A stretch of DNA of 64,000 nucleotides from Tritrichomonas musculus (GCA_039105265.1 JAPFFF010000027.1:1178001-1242000), one strand, 5' to 3'. Positions 39,301 to 51,108 are shown, counted from the stretch's first letter. The notes: generated by a model not told the origin, from the letters alone. Numbers and translations are program-made.

Positions 39301-40347
39301 AATCGTTAGGCTATAATCAGTAGTATTGTATGACCATCTTGCTTTATCACCACATTTACCAACTGCTATTTTTGTTTTCAAAAGACGTGGTTGATCACTT
39401 AAACTTCCTTTATAATTATAAGGAACATGAACATAATAACAATTTTCACAATTTTTTAAAGCATTTTTATCAACTATTATTCTTTCCGTTGTATTAACAG
39501 ATACTAAACGAAGGGAAGAACATGAATAAAATGCATTTTCATATATTTGGTATAAACCCATGCCAATGAAAACTGTTTCTAATTTATTGCAAAGAGCAAA
39601 TGCATTTTTTTCGATGTATTTTAGTGAATCTGGGAGTTTAATCGTTGTTAATCCAATACAATTACGAAATGCTCCTTCTCTGATATTTGTTAAATAATCA
39701 TTAAATGTTATTGAAGTCAATGATAGGCAGCTTTCAAAACAATACTTATAAATTGCAGACACTTTTGAATTTATTGGTATATGAATTTCAGGTAAACTTG
39801 TGCAATGAAAAAATGGATCACTTATAGATTCAATTGCATTTGGAATGTTAATTGAAACAAGACTAGTACACTCGGCAAATACGCGAGCTGAAAGTTCTTT
39901 TATGTTGTCTGATAATCTAACAGTTTTCAGAGAACTACAATATGAAAAAGCATAATTACTAATAAAAGTTACTCTATCTGGAATAATAATTGAAGATAAA
40001 TTTTCGCAATTGAAAAAGGCATATGGCCCTATTCCAATTAAAGTATTTGGAAGAGAAACGGATTCTAATTCCAAATGCTCATAAAAACAATTTTTTGATA
40101 TTAACTCAACACCTTCATCTATAATTATGGTTTTAATTAAACTTCTTCGCCATGGCCAATTTTGTTTATTAATATCATATTGATTAGTATTTCCTGTTCC
40201 ATTTATCAATAAAGTACCATTTTCTGATATAAATGTAAAGTTCATATTTTCACCACAGCTTCCAGTTAAATCTTTGGGAGAAATAAGATGTCTTTCTTCT
40301 TGTGTCATAATAAGTAGCACTGCAAATGCAAAAAGCAACAACTTCAT
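36319..40347 (-). CDS. BspA-like leucine-rich-repeat surface protein
   Basis: 1,342 residues. A signal peptide (MKLLLFAFAVLLIMTQ) is followed by more than 25 LRR_5/BspA-type repeats (about 30-890) of the form L..I.IP..V..IG..AF..C..L, as in GLTTIKLPDSLKYIEKNAFA and NLESIVIPDNVTSIGSYSF. Two copies of a short Cys-Gly unit (SCGENMNFTF..NGTLLINGTGN and KCGDKARWSYN...LTIFGSGPMGN) introduce LRR blocks. A Ser/Thr/Asn-rich region (about 890-970), a beta-rich part, one membrane span (about 1298-1322) and a 20-residue acidic tail complete it. This is the largest surface family of trichomonads, linked to host and bacterial adhesion. Abundant N-x-S/T sites suit glycosylation. Intact; a TAAA overlaps the stop. 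A TCATT initiator lies 26 bases upstream. Confidence 0.93.
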   Translation of the reverse strand: MKLLLFAFAVLLIMTQEERHLISPKDLTGSCGENMNFTFISENGTLLINGTGNTNQYDINKQNWPWRRSLIKTIIIDEGVELISKNCFYEHLELESVSLPNTLIGIGPYAFFNCENLSSIIIPDRVTFISNYAFSYCSSLKTVRLSDNIKELSARVFAECTSLVSINIPNAIESISDPFFHCTSLPEIHIPINSKVSAIYKYCFESCLSLTSITFNDYLTNIREGAFRNCIGLTTIKLPDSLKYIEKNAFALCNKLETVFIGMGLYQIYENAFYSCSSLRLVSVNTTERIIVDKNALKNCENCYYVHVPYNYKGSLSDQPRLLKTKIAVGKCGDKARWSYNTTDYSLTIFGSGPMGNYEVNQYHRYNIIDVIVEDGITTIGPKAFYKCHNITSIAIPNSITSIGSMAFEECKKIEEIYLPDTITSINSGAFWNCISLKSMDLPKNVKVISKYVFGGCTSLQSFYVHENVTDILDGAFGDCKNLKTINIPENVQTLHYKAFRGCKNLDFNLSVDNPYLIYYEGLVYQKSNWSLSYVPMNKSGNWILNENLTRIENNQFEECVNLESIVIPDNVTSIGSYSFYFCISLRNITIPESVQAIGQYSFYRCFSLEFISLPKHLKIIDSYLFSGCDSLQYINIPEFVKEIREKAFSASGLKTLIIPRWVKKVDKSIVYKCINLTTINYGSALESLDNISIYYPGNIENITIGSRITSIGSKYFQNYKKLAYVTFPNSLVSINSSAFAYCPLKSLEFPENLQKIEKGAFSYCTEIESITFNCNFLNIGEYAFIGCNGLTSLVFPDKGFDIDYGAFKECKNLTSITFGQSGEGSMDLSSYVFKNCYSLKTINITSSVTRFGSYLFEGCLNIEWIYYNGTSDILHDYPVFDMNLSISVIVSPEYEKESFLGLPVRHINDLPIESSSFIDEISSESDNSNEDPPTKPDDIYIPPFENTNSSSETFELTNNGFNSKEDGEKNQTENEINTTSFATKTITFSKKSITVTEKEGLTSSTPLYFVASNEGSTIKIEKDVIKSNIGVSTTNSPKVSLVKSTNPISFINDISDGGSVIIDVPEKDDSNNVIDHLVFNDVDNRNGEFSLVVPNTISYVIFGTLTMYTKSDVVISQLYSNRLLKSNNYVTVIVNKLIDLKPNSQSSIAKLDLNGQLSIFDDSSLTLVENGKFGEKSKINLVIQKSKKYELGESPLIFAKNKLNSLPSEILLSSGNNNKINISDLPLIASVGIEKCNEMNLKISFLNGNKGNISSKCRNYNANDYLVVTAEEKTIENDKNDDDNEQENGNGKKLSAGAIAGIVIACIVVVAIIVGVAIYLIKRNKSSGSSSGEDEIDDSAI

Positions 40348-42800
40348 AATTGCTCAAAATGTTCTTTTTAAAAATGATATGTTAAATGACTATTTATTTT
40401 CTATATTTTCTCAATTTTAGAGCTTTTTAAAGGTTGATTTTAGATTATTTTTTATCTAATTTTTTTTTACATTGTTTTTTTTCTGATATTTTCTTTTCTT
40501 TAATTATATATATAAATTCTCTCAGATGCCTGTTTAATTCAAAAAATAAAAAAAATTGAATCAACATTCAATTCATTGGAAAAACTTATTTATTTATATT
40601 TCATTGTATTTAGAACTGATTTATTAATATTCATATTTAAAAAAAGAAAATTTTTTAAAAAAATTGTGTTTTGTCATGAATAGGTATTATCATAGTTTGA
40701 TTGTATTTTGATTTATTTTTTATTGTTTTTAACAATTTTTCTTAATATATTATTCTTTTCTTTTTAATTTAATAAATTAAATCAAATTCAATTAAAAATT
40801 TTGAATAAAAAAACGAACTAATCTTAAACATGTGTATAGTAACGGCAAAAATATAAAATTGCTTTATTTTTTAAATATATATTGTAATTAATGTATTATT
40901 AAATATTGAATATAATATTGTCTGGTTTTAATCGATAAATGCATCGGTAAACAAAAAACTTTTTTTGTGAAAAATGATTACAATAAATATTCAATTTAAT
41001 AAAAATATTTTTTTTTTCATATCTTTTTATTATATTGTTTTTTCGATATATTTTATATATTTATATTATTATGTTAAATTTGTTATATTATTTATTATTT
41101 CTTTAACTTTTAATATTTGCATTTGTTTTAATTATTAAAATTATATTTATACTGCAAAGGTGATATTTATGTTTTTCTTCATGTTAGCATGTTAGTTTAC
41201 TCTTGTGAGCATAAAATAATACATTATTACTATCATCAGCATGACCAAGGTTTGATTTTTATTTTGACATAATAATTGATGCTAGAACTCATATTCACTA
41301 AAATTACTCTAAATACATGAATGTATATCTCGTTGGTAAACAAAACTATAATTCTTCTTGGTTTCAATCAATAAAAAAATGGAATTTCGTTCTTTGGTAT
41401 TTTAAAATTTATATTTTATTTTTTATATTTTTATTAACTCAAAGCATAATATAATTATTTCAATTTTGTTATATTTTATTTTTAGATTTATTCATTTATT
41501 CAGTATCAATAGAAAATGGATCATTGAAAAAAAAATTCAGAATGTATTTTGAATTCATATCTCAATATTTTTGAATATATATATCAATATATATCTTAAT
41601 ATTTATGAGATATTGAAATATTTGAAATAACCTTTTAAAAAGTGTTTACATTTTATGACAATTTTAATATATATATTCATTGATTGTAAAGATATATATT
41701 CATTTATTTATATCTAATATATATATTATGTTTAATATAAAATATTGTAAATTGATATTGCAGCTAATATCAATGGATTAATGAAATTATCGAGGTCCAT
41801 ATTTAAAAGAAATTCTTAGATGCACCTATCGAGTAGTTTGTTGCAATTATTAGTTCATTTTATTTCATACACGAATAAAAATAATATATTAAATTTGTAA
41901 GAAATAAAATTAACCAGAATCCTCTAAAATAATAAAAATTTAACAAAAAACTAATTTTTTTTTTTTAAATTCCTTAAATTTTAGTTCATTTTTAAATATA
42001 TACCTCAGGAGCATGCTAATATCAATATATGATACAGAATAAGGTATTATATTTATTAATTCTTTCTCAAATAATGTTAGATAAGAAAGATATTCTAATT
42101 ATAATAATAATAAAAAAGTTCAAAATCTCCCTTTAAAATTAAAATCTTAGAGCCTAATTGCGATATTAATAAATATTTATAAAAGAACAATGTAAAAAAA
42201 TAAATAATTTGGTGGATATTTTCAAAATATTGAAAAATCCAAAATACGTTATTTTCGTTACTATACACATTCTTAAACATATTCCTAATTGATATTTACA
42301 TTAATGAAAAAGATATGCAAAATATCAGTGTCATGCTTTTTATTTATTTCTTAAAATAAATGCTTTATTTTTATTATTCAATTATCATTTAAAAATTGAA
42401 TTCGTTTTTAAACAGTGTAAAATATTGTTTTGTTTAGTACACTTTTCAAACATGTTTATCTTGTTAAAAAACAAAAATTGTATTTTTCCATCATGTTAAC
42501 AATCAAAATAATATGAAGATTATTATAAAAAAACATCAACAAAGAATTAAAAAATTGATAGTAAAGAAATTTTGCATATTTTTTTAAAAATTAAAACTTA
42601 AATTAAAAAAAAAGGTCGAACAACTAAATTGAATAAAAAATAAAATTAAATAAATTTATATTTATCTTAATAAATAATTTATTTAATAATTATAATATGT
42701 AATTTATATATTTTATATCCAATATTATAAAATGTAATGCTCGAAATAAAGACTTTAATTAAAATTCAATATATATTGATTTCTATTATATATGCATCAT
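40348..42800. other. Extremely AT-rich gene desert
   Basis: 2.45 kb without any coding pattern I can defend. It has many TATATA and TTTATT runs. A BspA initiator (minus-strand TCATT, 40373-40377) lies at its left end. Confidence 0.5.
40373..40377 (-). promoter_or_regulatory. Inr initiator of BspA-like gene
   Basis: Minus-strand TCATT (in ATCATTTTT) matching TCA-Y-(T/A), 26 bases before the ATG at 40347. Confidence 0.45.
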
Positions 42801-43019
42801 TTAAAAAATATAGATGTCATTTGAATGGATATAATATGTGTTATACAAATAATATTTTACTTTTTGACGAAATCCTTCAGTAATTGAAATATTAAACTTT
42901 TTATATTTATGAAACCAATCAACTAAATCTTCATTTTTAGAAAAAACTGACATTTGATTTAGAATGAAATTCAAATATATTAGAAAGTAAATGCATATAA
43001 ATAAAATTGTATTCGTCAT
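42801..43019 (-). pseudogene. Possible papain-family cysteine peptidase prepro fragment
   Basis: 72 codons from an ATG. The first 20 residues (TNTILFICIYFLIYLNF) form a signal peptide. The rest (EDLVDWFHKYKKF....TEGFRQKVKYYLYNTYYIHSND) fits the I29 inhibitor propeptide spacing E..F..W......Y....E...R...Y..N...I..HN seen in trichomonad cathepsin-L-like enzymes. No protease domain follows: the frame stops and the downstream DNA is AT-rich. If right, it is the stranded 5' end of a secreted peptidase gene; it could instead be a small secreted protein or chance. Confidence 0.3.
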
Positions 43020-44787
43020 TTGGCTCCTGTAACGTCCAATTTTTTTAAAATCATCATTTAATAATTCAACAAATTCAATTTTTCTGCATTTTTAGCTAAA
43101 AAATGAATTTTTTTTTCAATAATAATAACTATTTTTATATAACACTTAATGTTTTAAAAGCATATAAAAAGATATCAAAAGAATTAATGATTAGAATAAA
43201 TTATATAAAAAGTTATCACTATTCTAAATTTTTAGAAAGTGTAATAAAATTCTTATCAAAAATAATAAAAATAAATTGAGATAAAATACTCAAATTTATT
43301 TTCTGAAGAAAATTTAATATATACTTATATCCTTTTAGTTTTTATTTTAATTTGAATTTTGTACGATGCAAATATTTATAAAACTGATTATTATTATTAT
43401 AATAAAATATAATTAGTTTAAACAAACCAATCATTGAGTTTTACTGTTAAAATTCAGTTGTACGACCTTTTTAAAAAACCTCGATCTATATACTCAAATA
43501 ATTGAATAAAAATATTCAAAAAAATGCACTTATAGAAAAAGTTAAGCAAAAAGATCTTTATAGAACATCTTTATGTAATAAGTAAGTTTAGTATTCTGCA
43601 AACCGGTATTATATTCTTGCCAAATGTACATTTCTTCCCATGCGCATCAATAGGATCGATAATTCATATTTTTCTCTTGCTATGATCTTCCTAAGTTTTA
43701 TCAAAATCTTAAATAAAATATAAATTCAATTATTTTTGAATGTTTTTGAATTGATTATTTTTGTCCTTTTCATTTTTATTGAATATTTTTTTGATATCTG
43801 TATAGCTTATATATAATCGTGACATATTTTAAGAGATATTAGCGATGCATTTTAAAGTTCTTTACTGGCTATGCACTTTATGTTTATAAAAATACGGATT
43901 ATTAATTTCAGATGGCCTAACTGTTAATTCAAATTTTGAATAATTGAATATAATGAAAATAAAATCAATAATGGAATCAATTTGGTATATCTTTCCCATT
44001 CATTGATAAAATTAAATCAATATATATATATATTTAATGATTATATTAGAGTTAAAAAAAAAAAAAAAAATTATATTTGTTATAAAAAATATAAATAGGC
44101 TTTTATTTTATTTTATTATTACTGCTTTCATTCATTATTCAGTAAAAATAATAAATATGTAGAGAATAATTGAACAAATCTCATCATTTCATAATCTTAT
44201 ATATTATATTTCATATAATTTTATAATAATTTTAAATGTTCTAAAATGATTTCCAATCAATCATCCAACCTACCAAAACTTTTTGATTATTTAAAATAAT
44301 TATAATTATTATGTATAATGATTTTGGTCATGATCAGAAAGTATTTTGTAATAATTAAAATTTTATACACATTCATGGCATTTCATTTGCATACCTTCTT
44401 AAAAAGAAGATCGAACATTATTTCTTTATATTATAACAGAAAACATCATAAAAATAATATAAAAAAAATTATATTAGAACATAGGAAACTTTCAGATTTT
44501 GATGAAATAAATATATAAAAAGCAGCAATATATCACAAGATTATTTTAGCATATTTAATTTTTTAATTTTATCTAGAAGCAGAATTATAGCCAAAAAAAT
44601 TTTCAAAAATTGAAAGGAATTTGGCCTATTTTCCATTCAATTTGTGTTTTAATCTAAAATAACTTTTTTAAAAAAATGCGGTGTTAGAGTTTTTTTAAAT
44701 TTTAATATAAGGATCAACTCAAATATAGTTAGTCTTTTCTGAGTCTCATTCAAAAAGTGAAAATCCTTCAGAAAAAATAATCAAATA
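43020..44787. other. Extremely AT-rich gene desert
   Basis: No genes recognised. A dispersed motif AGAACATAGGAAACTTTC (44474-44491) recurs near 62336 and 63282. Confidence 0.45.
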
Positions 44788-45089
44788 AAAATAATTAGGC
44801 TGACTGATTCTATGTGATTTATCAAATAATTTCTATGAATATATGGTTATTTAAAATGATTTAAAAATATAATTATCTCCAAGAAAAAAAATGATTTTTT
44901 AATTTATTTAAAAATTATAATAATTTTTATCAAAATTAATTATTTATTTTATATTTATTATAAATATTAATCCTATTATTAAAAAAAAAGAATATCAATA
45001 ATATTTTGGCAAATTTTTAATAATAAATATTATATATATTATATATATGTTTTATTTGCTAACATATTTTGAAATAATCTATGATTTAA

Positions 45090-45443
45090 GGGCGTACGTC
45101 CCAAAAATGTTGTAAACTTGTTAATATTGAAGAAACTCATAGAATACATCTTTCAATACTTCCAAATTATGAAAAAGTTTAGGTCAAAAATGATGATATT
45201 TGTCCTAAACGATCAAAAAATAATTCTTTTTTTGACCGATAAAAATTTTCAAAATATAATTTTGAATTAAAAATGAAAAAAAATGCATAAAAATATTTTT
45301 TTAATATATCATCAATCTATGAATAATAAGCATTTTATTTCCTTAAAAATATAATTGATTTTTCAACTTTTTTTACTCCAAAAAAGATCGAAAATATTTG
45401 AGAAATCTCATTGAATTCTGAGTATTGAATTGGGCGTACGCCC
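45090..45443. mobile_element. TTAA-flanked MITE with GGGCGTACG ends
   Basis: Ends are GGGCGTACGTCCC (left) and GGGCGTACGCCC (right), which are inverted repeats of each other and palindromic in themselves. TTAA lies on both sides (45086-45089 and 45444-45447). TTAA duplication is the piggyBac signature. The 354-bp body is AT-rich with no gene. Confidence 0.75.
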
Positions 45444-45447
45444 TTAA

Positions 45448-47761
45448 GGATAAAGTTGGATTATCTCAAGTTTTTGAATGAACCTCAAAAAAAATTGAGT
45501 AAATTTTTATACTAAAAAAAAATCATTTTTGGTTATTTTTTATATATTTTACTATACAAATGATAGAAGATTTTTTTTATTTGTATTTATGTATTAATTG
45601 CTAATATTTACATTATTAATTCATATGTAATATAATATATGCATTTTATATAGGGATAATATGAAAATCATAAAAAATCAATATTTCAATATTATCAAAT
45701 AATTGAGTATTTTTTTTTTGTTTTCTCAAAATATTGAATTAAAAATATTATTAAATAAAAATATAATTTTTTTGCCGAAATTAAAGAAAGATTCCATATA
45801 AATATAATAATTATTTTATATTATTAATATTATATATATTATAACAAATATTTTCTTGTTCCGAAACCTAATTGATATGAGTTCTTTTATCTGTGTTAAA
45901 GGCTATTTTATTAATAATATTCATATATATTTGTTATCATATCTTTTATAACATAGATTTTGAGGAAAAATCTTTTATAATAGTTTAAAAGGAATAAAAA
46001 TAATTATGATAATTCAGTGAGTTTTCTAAAAATATCTTCACTAAGGCTCATTTAAATTTCAATAATTTAATTACAATCTTTATTACCTGAAAACGGTATA
46101 TAAGCCAAAAAAAAAAAAAAAAATACATCATCAATAGCATCGATTGGAGCTAGTATTCTTAATAAATAAGAAAACTTCAATAAAATCGGTTGTTCAAGTA
46201 ATTCAAATTTATCATTTTGTTTGGAAATCCAAATCCTTAAAATGAACAATTGTTTGGAATTCTCACAGGATTTATTTTTCAAAGAATATTTGTCCATTCC
46301 TGAACTTTTTCTATTCATTTAACCAAATATGTAATCAAAAGAAACTCAAAATACATATTGGTTTTTTCTATTTTTTTTATTCTTTTATTTTGGAGAATCA
46401 AAAGAAAAAATATTTTTTAATTTTTATTATCTAGTTCAGTTATTTTATTATTATCTAAATATTTTTTCTTATAATTTGTTTTATTTAACAAGATAAAAGG
46501 AAAAAAAATATATAATTATTTCTGAAAAATATTTTTCAGTTAATATTTTTAAATTCAATTAATTTCATTATGGAATTTTTTTATATTTGCAATACTTTAA
46601 AATAAATATTAAAGTTGATTTAAATATATTAGAAATATTTATCGATTATTGAAAAAATACTTAAAGCATTGAAATAATAAACTATATTGAAAAGTTAAAT
46701 AAAAATAAAACACCATATATGTAAATTTTATCAATTAAATTACTATTAATATTTATTTTAAATAGTATTAATCTTTTAGAATTGTATTTATATATTATAT
46801 TAATAATTATTCAATTTAATCAAAAAGAAATGAAAAAGATATTTAAAAAATATGTATTTTTATTTTAGAAATTTGAATACTAAACAAAATTTATCCGTTA
46901 TTAAGAAATTTCATCAAAATTGTTCAATTTGAGCAACAAGTTTCTCAATTTGGATTCTATTTTTCCATATCAAAATGGTATCTCAGTATGCTACATTGAT
47001 TGACAATCAAAATATATAGGCTTTACTCAAGAAAATCCAAAAAATGCAATCATATTTCTTTTTCTGATTCATTTATTAAATTTCCAGATATAACGAATTA
47101 TTAACGACATATTAGCTAGTATGATCATACCTTTTTTAAATGTCAAAATTGCTTCTTTCTAGAAGATCCAACTACCTATATGAAAATAATTGAATTTTTT
47201 TCAATGGTACGATATTCCAATATCATTTTCCAAATGAATATTTTATATTTATTTTCATAAATTATGTACATTAATTGGAAATCTTCGGGATTTTATATAT
47301 TTTCAATATGGGTTCAATAAAATCAACAGATAAAAAAAAGAGGTCTGAAAATTTCGATAAAAAGTTCTCTTAATTTCATGTATGACAGTGATAGACCTAC
47401 AAAACTACATTCACTTTTATATATAATTAATGTATATTTTTATTATATACTTTTTATTAGTAAATACTTATTCATTACATGATCCAAATATCTGATTTTT
47501 TCACTTTTTTATGCAATCATTTTCTAACCATTTTATTGGTATGATCAAAAAATTTCGATGATTTCACGTTCATTAAAACATAATGCACAACAAAAAATTC
47601 ATTAGAAAATCCTGTGAGAATTGTTTTTTTGGGATTGATTTAAGAGGAGCTTTGAAAATATTGAATACCTATAGAAATAAATTCAATGCGTATTCAATAA
47701 TTTCTGTGTAAATTCAATTTTTTTCAATTTTTTTCAATTAAATTTAAATCCAACTTTATCC
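45448..47761. mobile_element. Second TTAA-flanked element with GGATAAAGTTGGATT ends
   Basis: GGATAAAGTTGGATT at 45448-45462 is repeated inverted at 47747-47761, both with TTAA outside (45444-45447 and 47762-47765), giving 19 matching bases at each end. The 2.3-kb body is AT-rich and holds no convincing open frame. The left TTAA is shared with the MITE at 45090, which therefore appears to have landed at this element's left junction. Confidence 0.6.
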
Positions 47762-47955
47762 TTAAAAGAATAAAAACAATAAGATAAACATAACTTTAAA
47801 AGAGACAATTAAGCTTTCAAAAAAAAGTAAACGGAATGACGGCGGTTAGTAATCAAAAAAATTCAGAACCAAAACTTTTTGAGTATCGTTTTTTCAATGT
47901 GTTTTATCAATTATTTTGATAGCATATTTGTCCAAATATAAAAAACAAGCAAATA

Positions 47956-49642
47956 ATGCAAAAACAACAAATTTTACCACCAAAAAACAATTCTCAGCAT
48001 TTTTTTCGAAACAATTATGGTACATTTTTCGAAGAATTTTCATATTCAATTGACAATAAAAGTCATTTTGCAAAATCTTATTTTTGCTTGACTTGTGGAA
48101 GACTATTTTTATCTAAAAATGGAGCAAGAAATCATATATGCTTTAGAGAGGTTCAAATAAATAATACAATACTTCTCAAAAACAAGCATTTAGCAGTGAT
48201 GAAACACATACTAAGATATATAGCAACAAGTAACACTCCATTTCGTTCTGCTGACAATGAAGATTTAAGAAAAGCTTTTAATATTTTAGACCCTAGTTTT
48301 GTAATGCCAGGAAAGGATATTTTAAGATCAGATATGTTATATTTTTCAGATCAGTTACAAAAAAAAAAAAAAAAAAGAGATTTCAGGGAAAATTGTGTCA
48401 TTAATGTTTGACAGTTGTCATAGGTGGGGAATTGACTACCAAGGAATCGTGATTTACACTTCACAAAGACTCTATCTTTGGTCGGTTGTACCTACTCAGG
48501 ATTCAAAAGCCGACACTTTTTCAGATCTTCTTAAAAAAATTGTGACCGAGCTTGATGCTTATAACACAACCGTTGTTGCAATATGTACAGACAATTCTGG
48601 AGCAAATGTCAGTGCATTTGAAAATAACGAAAACCATGTAGTAAGAGAACCTTGTGCTGCTCATACTGCGGAGCTTGCTATCGGTGATATGTTTAAAAGA
48701 GATATTGAATATGGTTTCATTTCAGATGAGATACAAATTTTAATGCAAAACATTCCAAAAGAATGCTATCGTCCTGGATTTAAACATGAATTAATTACAA
48801 TTTGATGGACTTCACTTTTTGATTGCTCAGAATATATTCTTGAGAATATTAATAGCTTGCAAAATTCAGGTTCTCAAATTGTCTTAAATTCAATTGGTAA
48901 AATTGAATCAAAAATCGGTTTTGTCAACTTAGTTCAAATGCTGAAGCTTATGGTTATTTTTGTAAAAGAAGTTGAAAAAGATTTATCATCAATTTCTGAC
49001 ATAATTCCGATTTATTTGAAGACTATTTATGATTTATGCTATATGCAAAATCCCGCAGCAAAAAAGCTTGCTTATTATATGAGAAACAGGTTTACATTCA
49101 CATGTCCACTTAACTTGGCATTAGCTGCATTTTTATTAACAAAAAAAGGTCTAGATTTTTATAGAAATAATTTTTTTAATATACAATTTTATACGAATTC
49201 GGCGTTAAAAGGAATTGACAACTTTATGACAAAAAGAAATTTCAATGCCCAAACTTTTCAAATAAATCATGACTTTTTTTTAAATTATTTATCTAATTTC
49301 AATTTGAATCACTTTGATCAATACAAAAATTCAATTGAAATGTGGAAAGATTCGTATACAAATTTTTCCAAAGAAAATGTTCCTTTCACTTTTTCATTGT
49401 TAGCACAAGAAATAATTCAGATTCCTAGTTCAGAGGCTCCTGTTGAGAGGGTCTTTTCTGCACTTTCAAATGTAACTAACACCGAAATGTGCAATGTTGG
49501 TCTTGAAACTTTAAAAGCACGTTTAGTAGTCAAATTTGACTCAATTTTTGAATGTGCAGGATCAATACCATTTAATGATTTAATTGATGATCCAATTAAA
49601 TCGCTAAAACTCAAAAAATTTCCTGAACTCGGATATACATGA
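47956..49642 (+). pseudogene. hAT-family transposase, two breaks
   Basis: Begins MQKQQILPPKNNSQHF with a BED-like zinc-binding block (FCLTCGRLFLSKNGARNHIC, residues about 52-71). The catalytic first aspartate is in SLMFDSCHRWG, the second in AICTDNSGAN, and the C-terminal dimerisation block has the glutamate (IPSSEAPVERVFSALS). The frame changes at an 18-base A run (48359-48376) and one TGA (48803-48805, before TGGACTTCA) interrupts the second half. The A run could be a sequencing slip, but the TGA is independent. If both are real, the enzyme is dead and the element relied on other copies. Confidence 0.8.
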
Positions 49643-49913
49643 TATACATAATTACATTAACTCATTTTAATTTTAATAAATATACGCAAAAAATATTTAT
49701 TTATTTATTTATTTTTAATTGAAATAAAAATTAAATAATTAGACATACTATTTTTAATAGTTTTTTTAAAAAATATAATTTATTAAAATTTGAATGAATT
49801 CAGAGCCGATCATTCAATTTTATTGAATTTTGATAATGGCTCTGAAATTTCATCGTCAGCCTAAAAATAATAAAAAAATCTCTCGAATGGTTAACATTCA
49901 AATCGAACATTTT

Positions 49914-49918
49914 TCATT
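49914..49918 (+). promoter_or_regulatory. Inr initiator of TKL kinase relic
   Basis: TCATT in TTTTTCATTTAATT, 18 bases before the ATG at 49934. The promoter has outlived the gene. Confidence 0.45.
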
Positions 49919-49933
49919 TAATTAAACAAAAGA

Positions 49934-51108
49934 ATGTTTTATAGAATTTTAAATGAAATAATTTATAAAACTGTCATTGATTATGCAAAAGAAGGAAAAT
50001 ATAAAGAAATTGTTAATCTTCTAAAAAAAGGACCACTTGTATTTAATCATAAACAAATTGAGCGAAACAAGAAACTTCATCGCTAAATCCAAAGAATGAT
50101 TCGAGAAAAACTGAATAAAAACAACAATAGAGAAGAAACAACAAAAGAAAACATACAAGCAAAAGAAGAAAAAACACGACAGACTGAAGAAAAAGAACAC
50201 CTTTTAAAAGAAGTTGCCCGACTGAAAAACTATCTTTCACTGCTGAAAAAGGATCGGACGAAAATCGAATTTGTCAACATCACTGACTACGAAGAACTTT
50301 CATATATTGGTGAAGGAGGAGAATCGAGTGATTAAGGAAGAAAAAAATGCTAAGAAAGAACTGAAAAAATTCAACGAAGAAAAAGCTCGTCATTTTGTTG
50401 GTGAAGACGAAATTCTTTTCAAACTTCGCCATCCGTGCATCATCGCCATTTTTGGCTTCGGCTACGGTGATGATAGTCACCCGCCATCAATCATCCTCTC
50501 ACTTGAACCGAAATCACTTGAAAATGCTATTTTGAGCAACGAATTTTCAGAAAGCGACAAGAATCGAATCATTGTTGAAGTTGTTATTGGCATGCGCTAC
50601 ATCCACCGTCGAAATTTCACGCTCAGCGACCTGAAGCCATCGAACATCCTTCTGAGAAAGATACTTCATGTTCGGATCTTGCGAGAGAAGACGACATGTC
50701 GAACTCGAAGACGAGGAACATCGGCACACTTAGTTTCATGGCCCCAGAACTTTTTGAAGAACAAGTTGGTGGGAATTACACGAACAAGGTCGACGTTTAC
50801 TCATTCGGGATCATACTGATCTACATTCTCACAGGCCGATACCCAGAGTTCAGCATGAAAAACGTTGTGAATGGTGTCACCCCCAAAATAACAGGTAAGG
50901 TTGCTTCCGAAAATTGACCGTTATTCAAAAAAATCCTCGAAGAGATAAATTGCACAACTACGACATGTTCAGCGACAATGATGATAAAAAACAGACGACC
51001 AACGAGCGAAGCATGAAGAAAGCGATTGAAATTCGCATCGAAAAGATCGAAGCGTACGAGTACCAGCACCGAGATGATAAAACCCATCAACTACAGATAC
51101 TAATATAA
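49934..51108 (+). pseudogene. TKL-type protein kinase, decayed
   Basis: From ATG 49934 a short region (KTVIDYAKEGKYKEIVNLLKK) leads, across one in-frame TAA near 50085, to a charged coiled coil (EETTKENIQAKEEKTRQTEE) and the kinase start YEELSYIGEGGES. The domain then continues in other frames: RVIKEEKNAKKEL, GEDEILFKLRHPCIIAIFGF, LSLEPKSLENAI, MRYIHRRNFTLSDLKPSNILL, then GTLSFMAPELFE...YTNKVDVYSFGIILIYILTGRYPEFSMKNVVNG. This is the trichomonad TKL family almost word for word. HRD reads LSD, and the DFG motif is deleted together with a frame change at about 50675. It is dead. G+C is higher than in the flanking desert. Confidence 0.85.

Larger units (their letters stand above)
44796..49863 (+). 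mobile_element. hAT transposon with nested insertions
   Basis: The ends are TAGGCTGAC (44796-44804) and its reverse complement GTCAGCCTA (49855-49863), extending weakly to GAT. The 8 bases outside match exactly: AAAATAAT at 44788-44795 and at 49864-49871, the 8-bp target duplication typical of hAT. It encodes a hAT transposase in its right part (47956-49642). The full span is 5,068 bp, but about 2.68 kb inside (45086-47765) are later insertions; without them the element would be about 2.4 kb, a normal hAT size. A small CAGAGCC...GGCTCTG hairpin lies near the right end (49801-49847). Confidence 0.85.

Noticed and set aside
44318-44518. 66-codon frame with basic, AT-driven composition
   Set aside because: Only Lys/Ile/Asn/Tyr codons from AT-rich DNA; no domain pattern, and it overlaps the dispersed AGAACATAGGAAACT motif.
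46067-46318. 83-codon minus-strand frame within the 2.3-kb TTAA element
   Set aside because: Includes a poly-Phe run from a T tract and no recognisable motif; not a convincing transposase or cargo gene.
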